DNA of 64,000 nt from Bacteroidales bacterium (GTDB lineage Bacteria; Bacteroidota; Bacteroidia; Bacteroidales; Porphyromonadaceae), in the NCBI GenBank assembly GCA_004555765.1, contig SFHG01000007.1, positions 1-64,000 on the forward strand, given 5' to 3'. Below are positions 54,459 to 63,533 of the stretch, piece after piece. The notes beneath the pieces are model-generated. The model saw only the letters and a list, made by a program, of their open reading frames with translations, had not been told where the DNA came from and searched no databases. The translations under genes and the position numbers were made by a program. Numbering within the stretch: position 1 is the first letter of the stretch; each line of letters starts with the position of its first letter.

Positions 54459-54580
54459 CTGTATGTGCGTACAGTGTGCTTCTTTTGGGAGGTACGTACC
54501 GGGATGTTTCCCCCGGTCCGTAGGAGACCGTACCCTCGGTACGTATCTCGTCCGTCTCTCGGTCTGTACCTTTTTTCGTG
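54459..54580. repeat. Dispersed palindrome family, copy 13
   Basis: GGTCTGTATGTGCGTACAG, GGTACGTACCGGG, CCCGGTCCGTAGGAGACC, CTCGGTACGTATCTCG and CTCGGTCTGTACC, between murG and murC. Confidence 0.75.
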
Positions 54581-54586
54581 TAAGGT

Positions 54587-55696
54587 CTATGCCTGTTTGA
54601 TCAGAAGTTCGATCTCGTCGACAATCATTTCCGCAGCCTTGGGAAGTGCCATCTTGCGTGCGGCTTCGGACATCCCGGCGAGCTTCGCGTCGTCACGAAT
54701 CGTCTCAAGTGCGACGGGGATCAAGTCATGGACGGCGTCGTTGTCGCGAACCATAATCGCGGCAGCCTCACTTACCAGGGCTTCGGCATTCTTGGTCTGA
54801 TGATCTTCGGCGACGTTCGGAGAGGGGACGAGTACCATAGGCAGCCCTAAATTCGTGAGCTCCGAAATGGAACCCGCACCCGCACGCGAGACGACGAGGT
54901 CGGCTATCGAGTAGGCGAAGTCCATACGGGAGATGAAAGGGAGGAGACGGACGTTTTCGGGAAGCGTGTCCTTGGTGCGATCCTTCATTTCCTCATAGTG
55001 ACTCTTGCCGCACTGCCAGATTACCTGGAGACCCTCTTCCTTGCCAAGCTTCCCGACAAAGCCGGAGACGGCGAGGTTTATCGACCCTGCGCCGAGGCTT
55101 CCTCCGAGGATGAGGAGTGTCTTTTTTGCGGGGTCAAGCTCGAAGTACGCATAGGCTTCGGGCATCTTCCGCTCCAGATCGGCAAGCTCCTTACGGGTGG
55201 GGTTGCCGGTGAGTACAATCTTAGTGGCGCGGGGGAAGAAACGCTCCATCCCCGCATAGGCGACGCAGACCGTGTTCGCGTGCCGACCCACGAGTTTATT
55301 CGTCTTGCCCGCAAAGGAGTTTTGCTCCTGCACAAGCGTGGGTACTCCGCTCTTACCCGCCGCAATAAGCGTGGGAGCCGAGGCGTAGCCGCCCACGCCC
55401 ACCGCTGCTTCGGGCTTGAAGTCGCTGATAAACCCTCGGGCGATATTGATGCTTTTGATGAGGTGGGAGAGCGTCCGCCATTTGCTCAAGAGACCTCCGC
55501 CCCTCTCCAGTCCGCGGACCGGGAGCAGCTTTATGGGGTACCCTGCTTCCGGGACGCGCTCTGCCTCCATGCGCCCTTCTGCTCCGATGAAGAGAATCTC
55601 GCACGAGGGGTAACGCCTCTTGATCTCTCCGGCTATGGACAGTGCCGGGAAGATATGCCCTCCCGTGCCACCGCCGCTGATGATGATACGTTTCAT
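54587..55696 (-). CDS. murG: UDP-GlcNAc:undecaprenyl-PP-MurNAc-pentapeptide GlcNAc transferase
   Basis: Converts lipid I to lipid II on the cytoplasmic face of the inner membrane. The 369-residue glycosyltransferase begins IIISGGGTGGHIFPALSIAG with the two glycine-rich loops characteristic of MurG, has GVGGYASAPTLIAA and LVQEQNSFAGKTNK, and in the C-terminal half LLILGGSLGAGSINLAVSG and VVSRAGAGSISELTNLGLPM. It lies 15 nt after ftsW, so the two are cotranscribed. Confidence 0.97.
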   Translation of the reverse strand: MKRIIISGGGTGGHIFPALSIAGEIKRRYPSCEILFIGAEGRMEAERVPEAGYPIKLLPVRGLERGGGLLSKWRTLSHLIKSINIARGFISDFKPEAAVGVGGYASAPTLIAAGKSGVPTLVQEQNSFAGKTNKLVGRHANTVCVAYAGMERFFPRATKIVLTGNPTRKELADLERKMPEAYAYFELDPAKKTLLILGGSLGAGSINLAVSGFVGKLGKEEGLQVIWQCGKSHYEEMKDRTKDTLPENVRLLPFISRMDFAYSIADLVVSRAGAGSISELTNLGLPMVLVPSPNVAEDHQTKNAEALVSEAAAIMVRDNDAVHDLIPVALETIRDDAKLAGMSEAARKMALPKAAEMIVDEIELLIKQA

Positions 55697-55711
55697 TTGA
55701 ATTGGATTTCT

Positions 55712-57040
55712 TTATGGTCTCGGGGTCGCTTCCGCAGCCGGTACGTAGTCCGGAATTTCTTCCATATCGACTTCGGGCATCCCTTCGATGCCGCTGGCTT
55801 CGGCCTCCTGACGGCGTCTCGAAGCCTGTATCTCCCGGCTCACGCTGAGGGCGAGACCGAAGAACATCGACATAAAGATATAGGAGCTTCCCCCTTTGCT
55901 GATGAAAGGCAGCGTTTGACCCGTGACGGGCAGAAGATTCGTCGCCACCATCATATTCATCACCGCCTGCCCCGTGATGGTCAGACCGATGCCATAGAGT
56001 AGGGTGGACTTGTAGTTCGACCTGCTCTGATTGGCGAGCTTACCGCATCGCCAGAAAAATATGATGTACGTAAAAAGCAAGATTACGGAGCCTGCCAAAC
56101 CGTATTCCTCAACCACGACATTGTAGATGTAGTCGGAGTAGGCGGCGGGAAGCCATTGGCGGAGCTCGCCACGTCCCGCACCTTTGCCGATGAGGTTACT
56201 GTTGGCGATGGCTTTTTGGGCCATAACCACCTGGTAGTCCATCCCCATAATATCGTCGTAGGTCTCTTCGTTCACGGGCTTGAACATCTTCGTGACGAAG
56301 CGCATAATGCGGTTGTGTCCCGTCTCGCTTCGTCCCACGCCTTCGGCATCGGGGGTAAAGAGCTTGAACATCACAAGAACCAGACCCGCCGCCATAGCTG
56401 CCAAGATCAGGTATCCCGTGTACTTCTTATTGATGCCGCCGATGATGGTCGTAACGACGGTGATGAGGAAGATGAATGCCGCCGTCGAGATGTTTTCAAA
56501 GACGATGAGCAGGATGACGGCACCCACGGGCCACCACGTGCGGATGAACGTATTCAGCGACGTCCGTCCCTCGTCTTTCCAAAGACTGAACGCGACGTAA
56601 TTCACGACCGCCACTTTGCTGATCTCGGACGGCTGTATTGTGAACCCGAAGAGACTGATCCAACGCTTTCCCTCATTAAGCTCCGCCCCCGCCACGAGCG
56701 TGTAGACCAAGAGTCCGATGCAGAGGAGGATGAAAGTGAAAGAGAACTGCTGGTAAAACTTGCTACTGATCCTGCTCATCACGCTCACGATGATGAAGGA
56801 GACCAGGATGAGCAAGAGGTGCTTGAGGAACTCTCCGTAAAAGAGACCTCCTCTGGCTTCTGCACGAAAAGCCTCTTGGCTCACTGCCGAGAAGACCACC
56901 ACGATGCTGCCGAGCATCAGGGCAATCAAAATGAGCCATATCACCGTGTCGCCGGCGAAAAAGCCGCGGGCGCGCCCCAAGAGCGAGCGCCTCTGCGGGA
57001 TCGATTCGATCTCCTCTCCTGTCGTAATGATGTCCTCCAT
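55712..57040 (-). CDS. ftsW: Peptidoglycan polymerase / division protein FtsW (SEDS family)
   Basis: A polytopic SEDS protein, 442 residues, that polymerises septal glycan strands with a class b PBP. Signature segments are ELNEGKRWISLFGFTIQPSE (first conserved loop), AVVNYVAFSLW, DYIYNVVVEEYGLAGSVILL and LPFISKGGSSYIFMSMFFGL near the C-terminus. A short cytoplasmic tail rich in E and P follows. It heads the run ftsW-murG-murC-ftsQ. Confidence 0.95.
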   Translation of the reverse strand: MEDIITTGEEIESIPQRRSLLGRARGFFAGDTVIWLILIALMLGSIVVVFSAVSQEAFRAEARGGLFYGEFLKHLLLILVSFIIVSVMSRISSKFYQQFSFTFILLCIGLLVYTLVAGAELNEGKRWISLFGFTIQPSEISKVAVVNYVAFSLWKDEGRTSLNTFIRTWWPVGAVILLIVFENISTAAFIFLITVVTTIIGGINKKYTGYLILAAMAAGLVLVMFKLFTPDAEGVGRSETGHNRIMRFVTKMFKPVNEETYDDIMGMDYQVVMAQKAIANSNLIGKGAGRGELRQWLPAAYSDYIYNVVVEEYGLAGSVILLFTYIIFFWRCGKLANQSRSNYKSTLLYGIGLTITGQAVMNMMVATNLLPVTGQTLPFISKGGSSYIFMSMFFGLALSVSREIQASRRRQEAEASGIEGMPEVDMEEIPDYVPAAEATPRP

Positions 57041-57074
57041 TTATTTGCGTGAAAAACGCCTCCCGGGGCAAGGA

Positions 57075-57440
57075 TTATCTGCCCGGTGCCGTGCTGATGA
57101 TCGAGATGAAGTTGTAGGTGACGGTTCCGGAGACGCTATTGGTGTATTTTCTCACAGAGATGAGGTACTCCGTGCCTGCTTTGAAGATACTGTCGAAACC
57201 TTCTATCCTGAATGTCGTCTTCACAGTGGGATTCGCGGGTTCTTTATCGCCCGAATATTCGACGAAGCGGTAGGCACCGCCTGCGGTCTTGTTTGCAAAA
57301 ACGCGGAGCTTCACGATCTCTGCGCTGAGTTGCTCTTCCGGACTTCCGGAGTCCGCACAACTTGCCAGCCCGGCGATGAGAGCCGAGAGGGAGAAGAGGA
57401 GCGCAACCCCCTTCCAGAAATTCTTGAATGTACCTTTCAA
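57075..57440 (-). CDS. Small lipoprotein, possibly DUF4377-like
   Basis: A 121-residue protein with a type II signal peptide, lipobox LASC with acylated Cys28. The mature part is a single small domain; FRIEGFDSIFKAGTEYLISV followed by VTYNFISIIS resembles the end of the DUF4377 pattern (IEGF.YE.G..Y.L.V), but I am not certain of the family. Upstream, TATATTTG on the minus strand (57497-57504) fits a -7 box. It lies 34 nt before ftsW and could be cotranscribed. Confidence 0.7.
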   Translation of the reverse strand: MKGTFKNFWKGVALLFSLSALIAGLASCADSGSPEEQLSAEIVKLRVFANKTAGGAYRFVEYSGDKEPANPTVKTTFRIEGFDSIFKAGTEYLISVRKYTNSVSGTVTYNFISIISTAPGR

Positions 57441-57562
57441 TGCTTTTGTTCCTCCTTTTTTCCTACTTTGATGATAATGTAACGTCTAAAGCTAAGCAAA
57501 TATACCCCTTTTATGAGACCTTTGAAAAAGGATCCTTTATCACACCCGGGAGCAGGGAAAAG

Positions 57563-57736
57563 AGACCCGTACCGAGCGGACGACGAGATACGTACCTCGT
57601 CCCCAACCCGGTACGGGCCAAAGAAATGACGAGACACGTACCAAGATTTCCTGCGGTTCCTGAATGGGAGGTTTGGGTGATGGGGTGTCCCCCGATATAT
57701 GGGCGAGCCCGAAGCCGTTCGCACGGTCTCGGGCTC
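57563..57736. repeat. Dispersed palindrome family, copy 14, and an adjacent strong hairpin
   Basis: CCGTACCGAGCGG, GAGATACGTACCTCG, CCCGGTACGGGCC and GAGACACGTACC make up the repeat (57563-57643). At 57705-57736, GAGCCCGA...TCGGGCTC forms a long hairpin that may terminate the minus-strand lipoprotein gene ending at 57843. No gene is visible in 57441-57842. Confidence 0.7.
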
Positions 57737-57842
57737 TGATACAGTTGTACTCTTGTAAAATGTTTAGAATTTTTTGTTGCCCATCGATTGCCGGTTTGTG
57801 GCTCGGTAAAAGAGCGGGCTTGGTAGTTAGTTCGGATTTATC

Positions 57843-59087
57843 TTATTTTGCTTTAGACGTGTAGGTGTCGGTCTTGAAGTCGTAACCGGTCCACGCGAAG
57901 AGGGCTTGGTCGGTACCTGTCGTCCTCATTCCATTTTCAGTAAACTTCCCTTTGTTCATAGCGGATCCGATTGCCTTGCCGGTGAAGTCATTAAGGTTTG
58001 CGTTGATGACTACGTTTACTGCATCACCTTTTTTGTCAGTGGTGTCGAATATGTTATCGTAGCTTCCACCTCCGATGAGGTAGAATCCATTGATGGTCGC
58101 AGAGGCACCGCGGCGCACCTTAATGACATCGACGGGGTATTCGCCTACGACTGTGGAGGGCGCGTGGTTCAGGGCAATGGTGAGGTTTTCAATCTTGAAG
58201 TTGGACTGGGTAGGAGCATCCTTGAAGTTGCCGTCGTGGTTGCCGTCAGCTTCGATACCACGTGGGTCTTCTTCCCCGGACTTGTGGTTCGCGCTCCAGA
58301 TACCGTAGGCATTGGACAGCGTACCGATGTAGCCTTGGGTGAAGTCAAACATATCGTCGTCGTTGTCCACGGAGAGGAAGTTTTTGACGTTCACTGCACC
58401 GCCGAAGAACTCGACACCGTCGTCTGCAGACTTGTAGACGAAGATGTTTTCGATCGTCGTACCGGAGCCTACACCGTGCAGGGTGAGCCCGTTGTGCTCT
58501 ACTTCGTCATTTTGGTTGGCGCCGGTGTACTCGAGGATGAGGTACTTGATGGAGCCTGAGTTGTCGTCATTCTTCAGCTCGGGCGTACCGGGATACTGAC
58601 CGTACTTGAGGATGGGGTTGACTTCCACGTTTTGGGTGGAGCCTTCGTTGATCTGGGCGTTGCCCGCGATGATGAGACCACCCCAAGCACCCGGTTCCTT
58701 TTTCGTACTGGTCATGATGACGGGCTTTTCTGCGGTGCCGTTGACGTTGATCTTGCCGCCTCTCTCAACGATGATGTAGCTGTCGAACTTGGGCGTGGCG
58801 CTGATGATGGCTCCTGCGCCGATATTGAGGGTGCCGCCTTTCTTGACGTACAGTGTGCCGTCGAGGGTGTAGATGGTGCCGGCTTTGAGATCCTTCACGC
58901 CGGTGATCTCTCCGTTGATGACGTCACCTGCCACTACCGGAGCGGGGTCGGGGTCGGGATTGGGTTTGGGTTTGGGAGTAGGCGTGGGATCGGGCTTATT
59001 GACAGGGTCTTCGTTGCAAGACACTGCACCGAGAGTAAGTACGCACGCCGCAAGGACGGTGGCGAGAGTTTTGATGCTTACGTTCAT
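57843..59087 (-). CDS. Beta-helix surface lipoprotein paired with a TonB receptor
   Basis: A 414-residue lipoprotein: lipobox AVSC (Cys24), a proline-rich linker of alternating P with K, T, N and D (about residues 30-50), then a domain with right-handed beta-helix character (GTLYVKKGGTLNIGAGAIIS, ILEYTGANQNDEVEHNGLTL, FVYKSADDGVEFFGGAVNVK). Acidic DNDDDMFD may bind calcium. The TonB receptor gene lies 60 nt upstream on the same strand, so this is probably its surface partner. I do not recognise the ligand. Confidence 0.8.
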   Translation of the reverse strand: MNVSIKTLATVLAACVLTLGAVSCNEDPVNKPDPTPTPKPKPNPDPDPAPVVAGDVINGEITGVKDLKAGTIYTLDGTLYVKKGGTLNIGAGAIISATPKFDSYIIVERGGKINVNGTAEKPVIMTSTKKEPGAWGGLIIAGNAQINEGSTQNVEVNPILKYGQYPGTPELKNDDNSGSIKYLILEYTGANQNDEVEHNGLTLHGVGSGTTIENIFVYKSADDGVEFFGGAVNVKNFLSVDNDDDMFDFTQGYIGTLSNAYGIWSANHKSGEEDPRGIEADGNHDGNFKDAPTQSNFKIENLTIALNHAPSTVVGEYPVDVIKVRRGASATINGFYLIGGGSYDNIFDTTDKKGDAVNVVINANLNDFTGKAIGSAMNKGKFTENGMRTTGTDQALFAWTGYDFKTDTYTSKAK

Positions 59088-59147
59088 AACGTGAGGGTTT
59101 TGTTAAGGATTAGAGTGTGTATTTAATTTGGTCTTTGGTTCGTTTGG

Positions 59148-62105
59148 TCAGAACTTGCAGGTGAGCCCCAGCGAGAAACTTATGCCGTAGCGGAAGTCGC
59201 GTACTACATAGGGTTTGCCGAAGTCCGTGCCGATGTAGGGGTCGTCAAACTCGTAGATGTCGTCGTAAGAGCCTTGAAGAATCGGAAGCCCGTCGGGGTT
59301 TTGGGTCGAGAGCTCGCGCCGGATGATGTCGTTGGCGAGCTGGGAGACGGTGTAGTGCGGGTTCAGGAGGTTATTGACCTTGAGCTTGATCGAGAGCTTG
59401 TCGGTGAGATCGACCGACGCTACGAAGTTCAGCGTGGGGATACCTTTCTCGACGAGGTCGTACTTGGACATATCGATGCTGCCGTAGGCGTAGATGCGGT
59501 CGTAGAAGTAGCTCAATAGCAGCGCCGCACTGTAGCTCTTGGCTCCCTTGGTATAGGTGTAGGTGAGGTCTCCGTTGGCAAGAAGCGGAGAGGCACTCTC
59601 AAGCTGAGTGTATCGGGCGTTCTTTGCGGGGAAATTTGATTTATCGGACGGATGATTCGTCTCAGGGAAGTTCAGCCAGAGATTGGAGAAGAGGTAAGAG
59701 GCGTTCAGTCCGAGGGTGAGTTTGTGACGCTCCTGTGTGCCTTCGTTGTAGAAGTCCAGGAGGTTTTTCTTGAAGTCTACCTCCGCGCCGGCCACGTTGG
59801 CCTCTTCGGCAGTCCTCCGGTACTCCATCTTCCGAGCCGGTCCGCCAAAGTATCCCTTGCCCATCGGGTCTGTGAGGTGCTTGTAGAAGACTCCCACCGT
59901 GAGGTACTCGTCGTCCGAGAGGTACCAGTCGTACTTCAGGTCTGCGTTCCAGAAGTAGGAGACCTTATTGAACGGCCAGCCATAGACCGTGTAATCCAAG
60001 CCGATGTAGTTGTACTGCGAGAACTCTTTGAACCTCGGCACGGCGTAGGACCGTGACGCGCTGAGGCGGAGTGTGTGCTCGTCGTTGATGGCGTACTTGA
60101 TGTTGACGGACGGGAGCCAGATCGGGCGCCTGAACTGCACGGAGTCGTACATCAAAGTGCCGGCGGCATCCTTGGGAAGCTCGTTCTGTCCGTAGATGGT
60201 TCGTTGCTCGACGAAGTCTGCACGCACACCCAGGTTCACGGACCAACGGTCGCTGAGGGTATGATTCACTTCGATATAGGGCGAGTGTACTTTTTTGTCC
60301 CCGCGGAAGTAGATCGTTGTATTGGGATCGTAGATGCCACCGTTCGGTTTGCTCCGGTCGTACTTGAAGATGTTGGAGAAGTCGATTGCCTCCAATTCCT
60401 CCATCGAGAGTGCCTGTGTCCTGTCTCCATTGAGCTGCACAGCCCGGTTTACGAAGTCATGGTTGTACCTCTGGAAGTCGTACCCTATCGTTAGGGAAGA
60501 CTTGTCGGCATACGCCCAGTCGAATCCCGCACGCACGGTCAGTTGATTTTCCTTCAGGATGTCGTTGTATCTGAAGTTGCTGTTACCCGCACCGAGAGAC
60601 CAGGTGGATTTTTTGTCCTTGAGGGTGTCTCCTGTCACGGACTTATTGAAGTACAATTTGCGACGGTCCGGCTCGTAGCCTCTGAGGTTGCCATAGCTGG
60701 CACCGACACTGAGTTTGAGTTTGTCCGCGATCGCCCAGTGCGAGAGCAGCTGATTGACCATCAGGTAATTGTCTCTCGCATTCTCAAAGATTACGGACTG
60801 TCCGAAGTCGTTTTCGGGCTCTGTATACTCGCCGCCGCTGCCGGAGGTGAAGATGTAGTACCGGTTATTGCTGTGGATTCCGAGGAAGTTGTACTCGATG
60901 CTGTGTCTCTTCCCAAGGTCGAGTGTGGCGTTGCCCATCACGATCTGGCGTGTGTCGGTCGTGGAGACGGTGCCGGTCTGAGCGGACTCGAAGATGTAGG
61001 ATGCATCGGCTACTTTCGATACTACGGAGTTAAAGTTGCGGGAGATACGGTTGGAGAAAGAATTGTTCACGGTGTGGTTTGCGACAAGGATCATAGAGAG
61101 GCTGTTATTGTCGCCCACTTTGAATCGCTTACCCGCCATAAGTCCGAAAGAGTGGTCGATAGGTGCATTGACCTTCCTCGGGGTGAGGCTGTTGGACATA
61201 GGGTTCGGAGTGCCTGCGGGGATGTCGTTATTCTGCTCGCCCGGCTCGAAGACAAAGTCTCGGTTGGAGATGCCCCAGTAGTTGGTGCCGTCCGGACGGT
61301 AAAAATTGTTGCCGAGTACAGACGTATTTACTCCTGCGTCTGCACTGACCCGGAAGAGCCTGTCACCGACGAGTTTTTTGCTCTGAATGTCTATTATGGC
61401 GCCGCCGACTTCAGCGGTCTGAGAGGCCGTGAAGGCTTTGGAGACACCGACACTCCGGAGCATATCGGTCTCGAAGATGTTGAGCGAGATGTTTTTGGAC
61501 TCGGGGTCGTCCGAGGGTAGAGGGAAGCCGTTGAGTGTCGTGGTGTTGTACCGGTCTCCGAGACCGCGCACGAAGACGTTTTTCTGCCCCTCTTGGCGGC
61601 TGATGCCGGAGATTTGAGCCACGGCGGCTTCCGCATCGCCGATGCCTTTCCGTGAAAGCTCATGAGCGCCGATTGCTTGTGTGGCGATGAGGGATTGCTT
61701 TTGGTTAAGGAGCAACAGCGATTCTGTCTCGTTATTGCCCTCTGCTTCCACCACTACTTCGCCGAGCATTTTCTCGTCAGTGGAGAGCTTGGAGTCCAGG
61801 ACGGTGGACTTATGCGCGGTTACGACTACTTTCTCCACCGTGTTCGTGAGGTAAGAGATGTAGGAAATGACCACCGAGTAGGTGCCGGCCGGGACATCCC
61901 GGATGCTGTAGTTGCCGTCAAGGTCGGTGATGGCGCCCAATCCTGTGCCTTCGATGCGTACTGTGGCACCTGTGAGGGGGTAGCCCTCTGCCGCATCGAG
62001 GACTGTACCTACGATCGACCCGTTTCCCGATCCTTTTTTCTGCCCGAAGGCAAAGGTGGCGGTCGCTACCGATAGGATGATTGCAAGTAGAGCACGAAAC
62101 TTCAT
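59148..62105 (-). CDS. TonB-dependent receptor with carboxypeptidase-like N-terminal domain
   Basis: A 985-residue outer-membrane transporter. ATG 62105 gives a standard signal peptide (MKFRALLAIILSVATATFAF); the frame extends upstream to 62243 but without signal-peptide character. The order is: carboxypeptidase-regulatory-like domain (IVGTVLDAAEGYPLTGATVR), plug (AVAQISGISRQEGQKNVFVR, GLGDRYNTTTLNGFPLPSDD, AEVGGAIIDIQSKKL), and a barrel of about 22 strands ending FSLGLTCKF. The downstream lipoprotein is its probable partner. Ligand unknown. Confidence 0.92.
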   Translation of the reverse strand: MKFRALLAIILSVATATFAFGQKKGSGNGSIVGTVLDAAEGYPLTGATVRIEGTGLGAITDLDGNYSIRDVPAGTYSVVISYISYLTNTVEKVVVTAHKSTVLDSKLSTDEKMLGEVVVEAEGNNETESLLLLNQKQSLIATQAIGAHELSRKGIGDAEAAVAQISGISRQEGQKNVFVRGLGDRYNTTTLNGFPLPSDDPESKNISLNIFETDMLRSVGVSKAFTASQTAEVGGAIIDIQSKKLVGDRLFRVSADAGVNTSVLGNNFYRPDGTNYWGISNRDFVFEPGEQNNDIPAGTPNPMSNSLTPRKVNAPIDHSFGLMAGKRFKVGDNNSLSMILVANHTVNNSFSNRISRNFNSVVSKVADASYIFESAQTGTVSTTDTRQIVMGNATLDLGKRHSIEYNFLGIHSNNRYYIFTSGSGGEYTEPENDFGQSVIFENARDNYLMVNQLLSHWAIADKLKLSVGASYGNLRGYEPDRRKLYFNKSVTGDTLKDKKSTWSLGAGNSNFRYNDILKENQLTVRAGFDWAYADKSSLTIGYDFQRYNHDFVNRAVQLNGDRTQALSMEELEAIDFSNIFKYDRSKPNGGIYDPNTTIYFRGDKKVHSPYIEVNHTLSDRWSVNLGVRADFVEQRTIYGQNELPKDAAGTLMYDSVQFRRPIWLPSVNIKYAINDEHTLRLSASRSYAVPRFKEFSQYNYIGLDYTVYGWPFNKVSYFWNADLKYDWYLSDDEYLTVGVFYKHLTDPMGKGYFGGPARKMEYRRTAEEANVAGAEVDFKKNLLDFYNEGTQERHKLTLGLNASYLFSNLWLNFPETNHPSDKSNFPAKNARYTQLESASPLLANGDLTYTYTKGAKSYSAALLLSYFYDRIYAYGSIDMSKYDLVEKGIPTLNFVASVDLTDKLSIKLKVNNLLNPHYTVSQLANDIIRRELSTQNPDGLPILQGSYDDIYEFDDPYIGTDFGKPYVVRDFRYGISFSLGLTCKF

Positions 62106-62385
62106 AAAATCACAGAGTCCTGCAGTATTTTTTTCGTTCAAAAAGTGTTTGCTCATTCTCCCGAAGGAAAACGCGTGGCGGCGTAGAGCCGCTTTCCAAA
62201 TCCGCTGCAAAGGTGCCATGGCGATGTTACAATGTCGTGACACTTCTATTTTTTAACACTTTATAGAGAACTTTTGCCTTCTCTCTGTGTGCGCTCCGAA
62301 TGGGAGGTCAATGCCGGCACGTCCTCCGGATTGTCGGGATTGTGACGGGCGAACTCTTGCCTCCCTCTCCCCCGTGTACACGAAA

Positions 62386-62473
62386 AAAGAGATACAGACC
62401 GAGACAATCTTCTTGGTCTGTATCTCTTTGGGGCGCGGTACGGATCGGGAGAACTTCCTCGGTCTGTATCTCC
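62386..62473. repeat. Dispersed palindrome family, copy 15
   Basis: AAAGAGATACAGACC (62386-62400) is perfectly complementary to GGTCTGTATCTCTTT (62415-62429), 15 bp. CGGTACGGATCGGG and CTCGGTCTGTATCTCC follow. Confidence 0.85.
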
Positions 62474-62474
62474 G

Positions 62475-62515
62475 AAAAAAGACCCTCTTCCCGGGGTGGG
62501 GAAGAGGGTCTTTTT
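62475..62515 (-). terminator. Bidirectional rho-independent terminator
   Basis: AAAAAAGACCCTCTTCCC pairs with GGGAAGAGGGTCTTTTT around a short loop, giving a U-tract on both strands. It lies 28 nt after the OMP gene on the minus strand. Confidence 0.9.
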
Positions 62516-62542
62516 GAGCGTATCTTGACTTACCTGTGCTTA

Positions 62543-63229
62543 TTAGAAGCGGTAACCTACGGTTACGAAGAATGCAGAGTTCTTGGTCGCAGGCAGTGTC
62601 ATGCCGGCAGATTCTTTTACTCTGTTGATGTTCTGGAGACCGAACTGAGCACCTACGCCCACGAGGAAACGGTTGTACTCTACACCGCCACCAACTTGGA
62701 TACCCCAGTCGAATCTGTTGTATGCGCCGTTGTCACCAAAGAGATCCGTGGACTTGCTGTCCTTAGTGGTCTTGGGATCCGTGACTGCGGTCTTCGTGTT
62801 GCTTGTCGTAGTCAGAGAGCTTCCCACGCCGACACCAAGGTAAGGACCTGCATTGACGAAGACACCGAACTCGCCTGCGTTGAAGCCCACGTTTGCAAGA
62901 ATGGGGACGTCGATGTAATAGAGGTGGGTAGTAGCAGATGACTTCGTGTCGATGAGGTCACCAAACTTGAAGCCGCTTTCCAGCTTCGAACCCTTCATAG
63001 AGAAGTGTACCCCGGGACGCAAGGAGATATTCATATAACCTGCGTCGTAGAGACTGAAGTCTGCGTCGATGCCGACACGTGCGCCTGAAGCAATCTTGGT
63101 GTCCTTGCTGTCACCGATCTTCAGCGTAGCGCCCTGGTAACCTGCGCTGATGATGAACGTGGGACGATACTGCGCGTAAGCGCCGACAGTCATAAGTGCA
63201 GCAGCAGCTGCGAGCAAAAGCTTTTTCAT
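62543..63229 (-). CDS. Outer-membrane beta-barrel protein (PorT/OMP_b-brl type)
   Basis: A 228-residue protein with a clear signal peptide (MKKLLLAAAAALMTVGAYAQ) and a predicted 8-stranded barrel: alternating segments such as GARVGIDADFSLYD, HLYYIDVPILANVGF, FGVFVNAGPYLGVGVG and a terminal strand FFVTVGYRF. This is the small outer-membrane barrel family common in Bacteroidota, in which most members have no assigned function. It has its own promoter and terminator, so it is monocistronic. Confidence 0.85.
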   Translation of the reverse strand: MKKLLLAAAAALMTVGAYAQYRPTFIISAGYQGATLKIGDSKDTKIASGARVGIDADFSLYDAGYMNISLRPGVHFSMKGSKLESGFKFGDLIDTKSSATTHLYYIDVPILANVGFNAGEFGVFVNAGPYLGVGVGSSLTTTSNTKTAVTDPKTTKDSKSTDLFGDNGAYNRFDWGIQVGGGVEYNRFLVGVGAQFGLQNINRVKESAGMTLPATKNSAFFVTVGYRF

Positions 63230-63374
63230 ACTTTCCTGTTTCTTTGCATTGTGATCCTGTGCCGTCTATGGCCGGGGATCTGTTATACTCTTATTTCTTT
63301 GTCCCCCACACTTGGGAGACTGTTTGCATTTTTGCCGCGTCTTTCCCAAGAGGGATACCCCGCGACTTTTGCCT

Positions 63375-63406
63375 CAAAGGTGAGCAAATTCTCCGACACA
63401 GCCAAA
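63375..63406 (-). promoter_or_regulatory. Promoter of the OMP gene
   Basis: On the minus strand TTTG (63403-63406), 20 nt, CACCTTTG (63375-63382): consensus except the first base of the -7 box. It implies a leader of about 135 nt. The rest of 63230-63533 is AT-rich and shows nothing else I can name. Confidence 0.7.
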
Positions 63407-63533
63407 AAAGAGTGTTTTATTTTGTTTCTTTGTTAAAAGAGAGTAATCTTTTTTGTCTATTTGACTTCCTGTGGCGATGAAAAATCGGTATATTTATGCT
63501 GTATTTAATCACACCTAAACGTTCCACAATTTT

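Noticed and set aside
62208..62215. A -7 box (CACCTTTG, minus strand) for the TonB receptor at 62105
   Set aside because: No -33 element at suitable spacing; left out, although the position is plausible.
63484..63500. A promoter for katG at TATATTTA
   Set aside because: The last base differs from TAnnTTTG and no TTTG lies 19-21 nt upstream; support is too weak to list.
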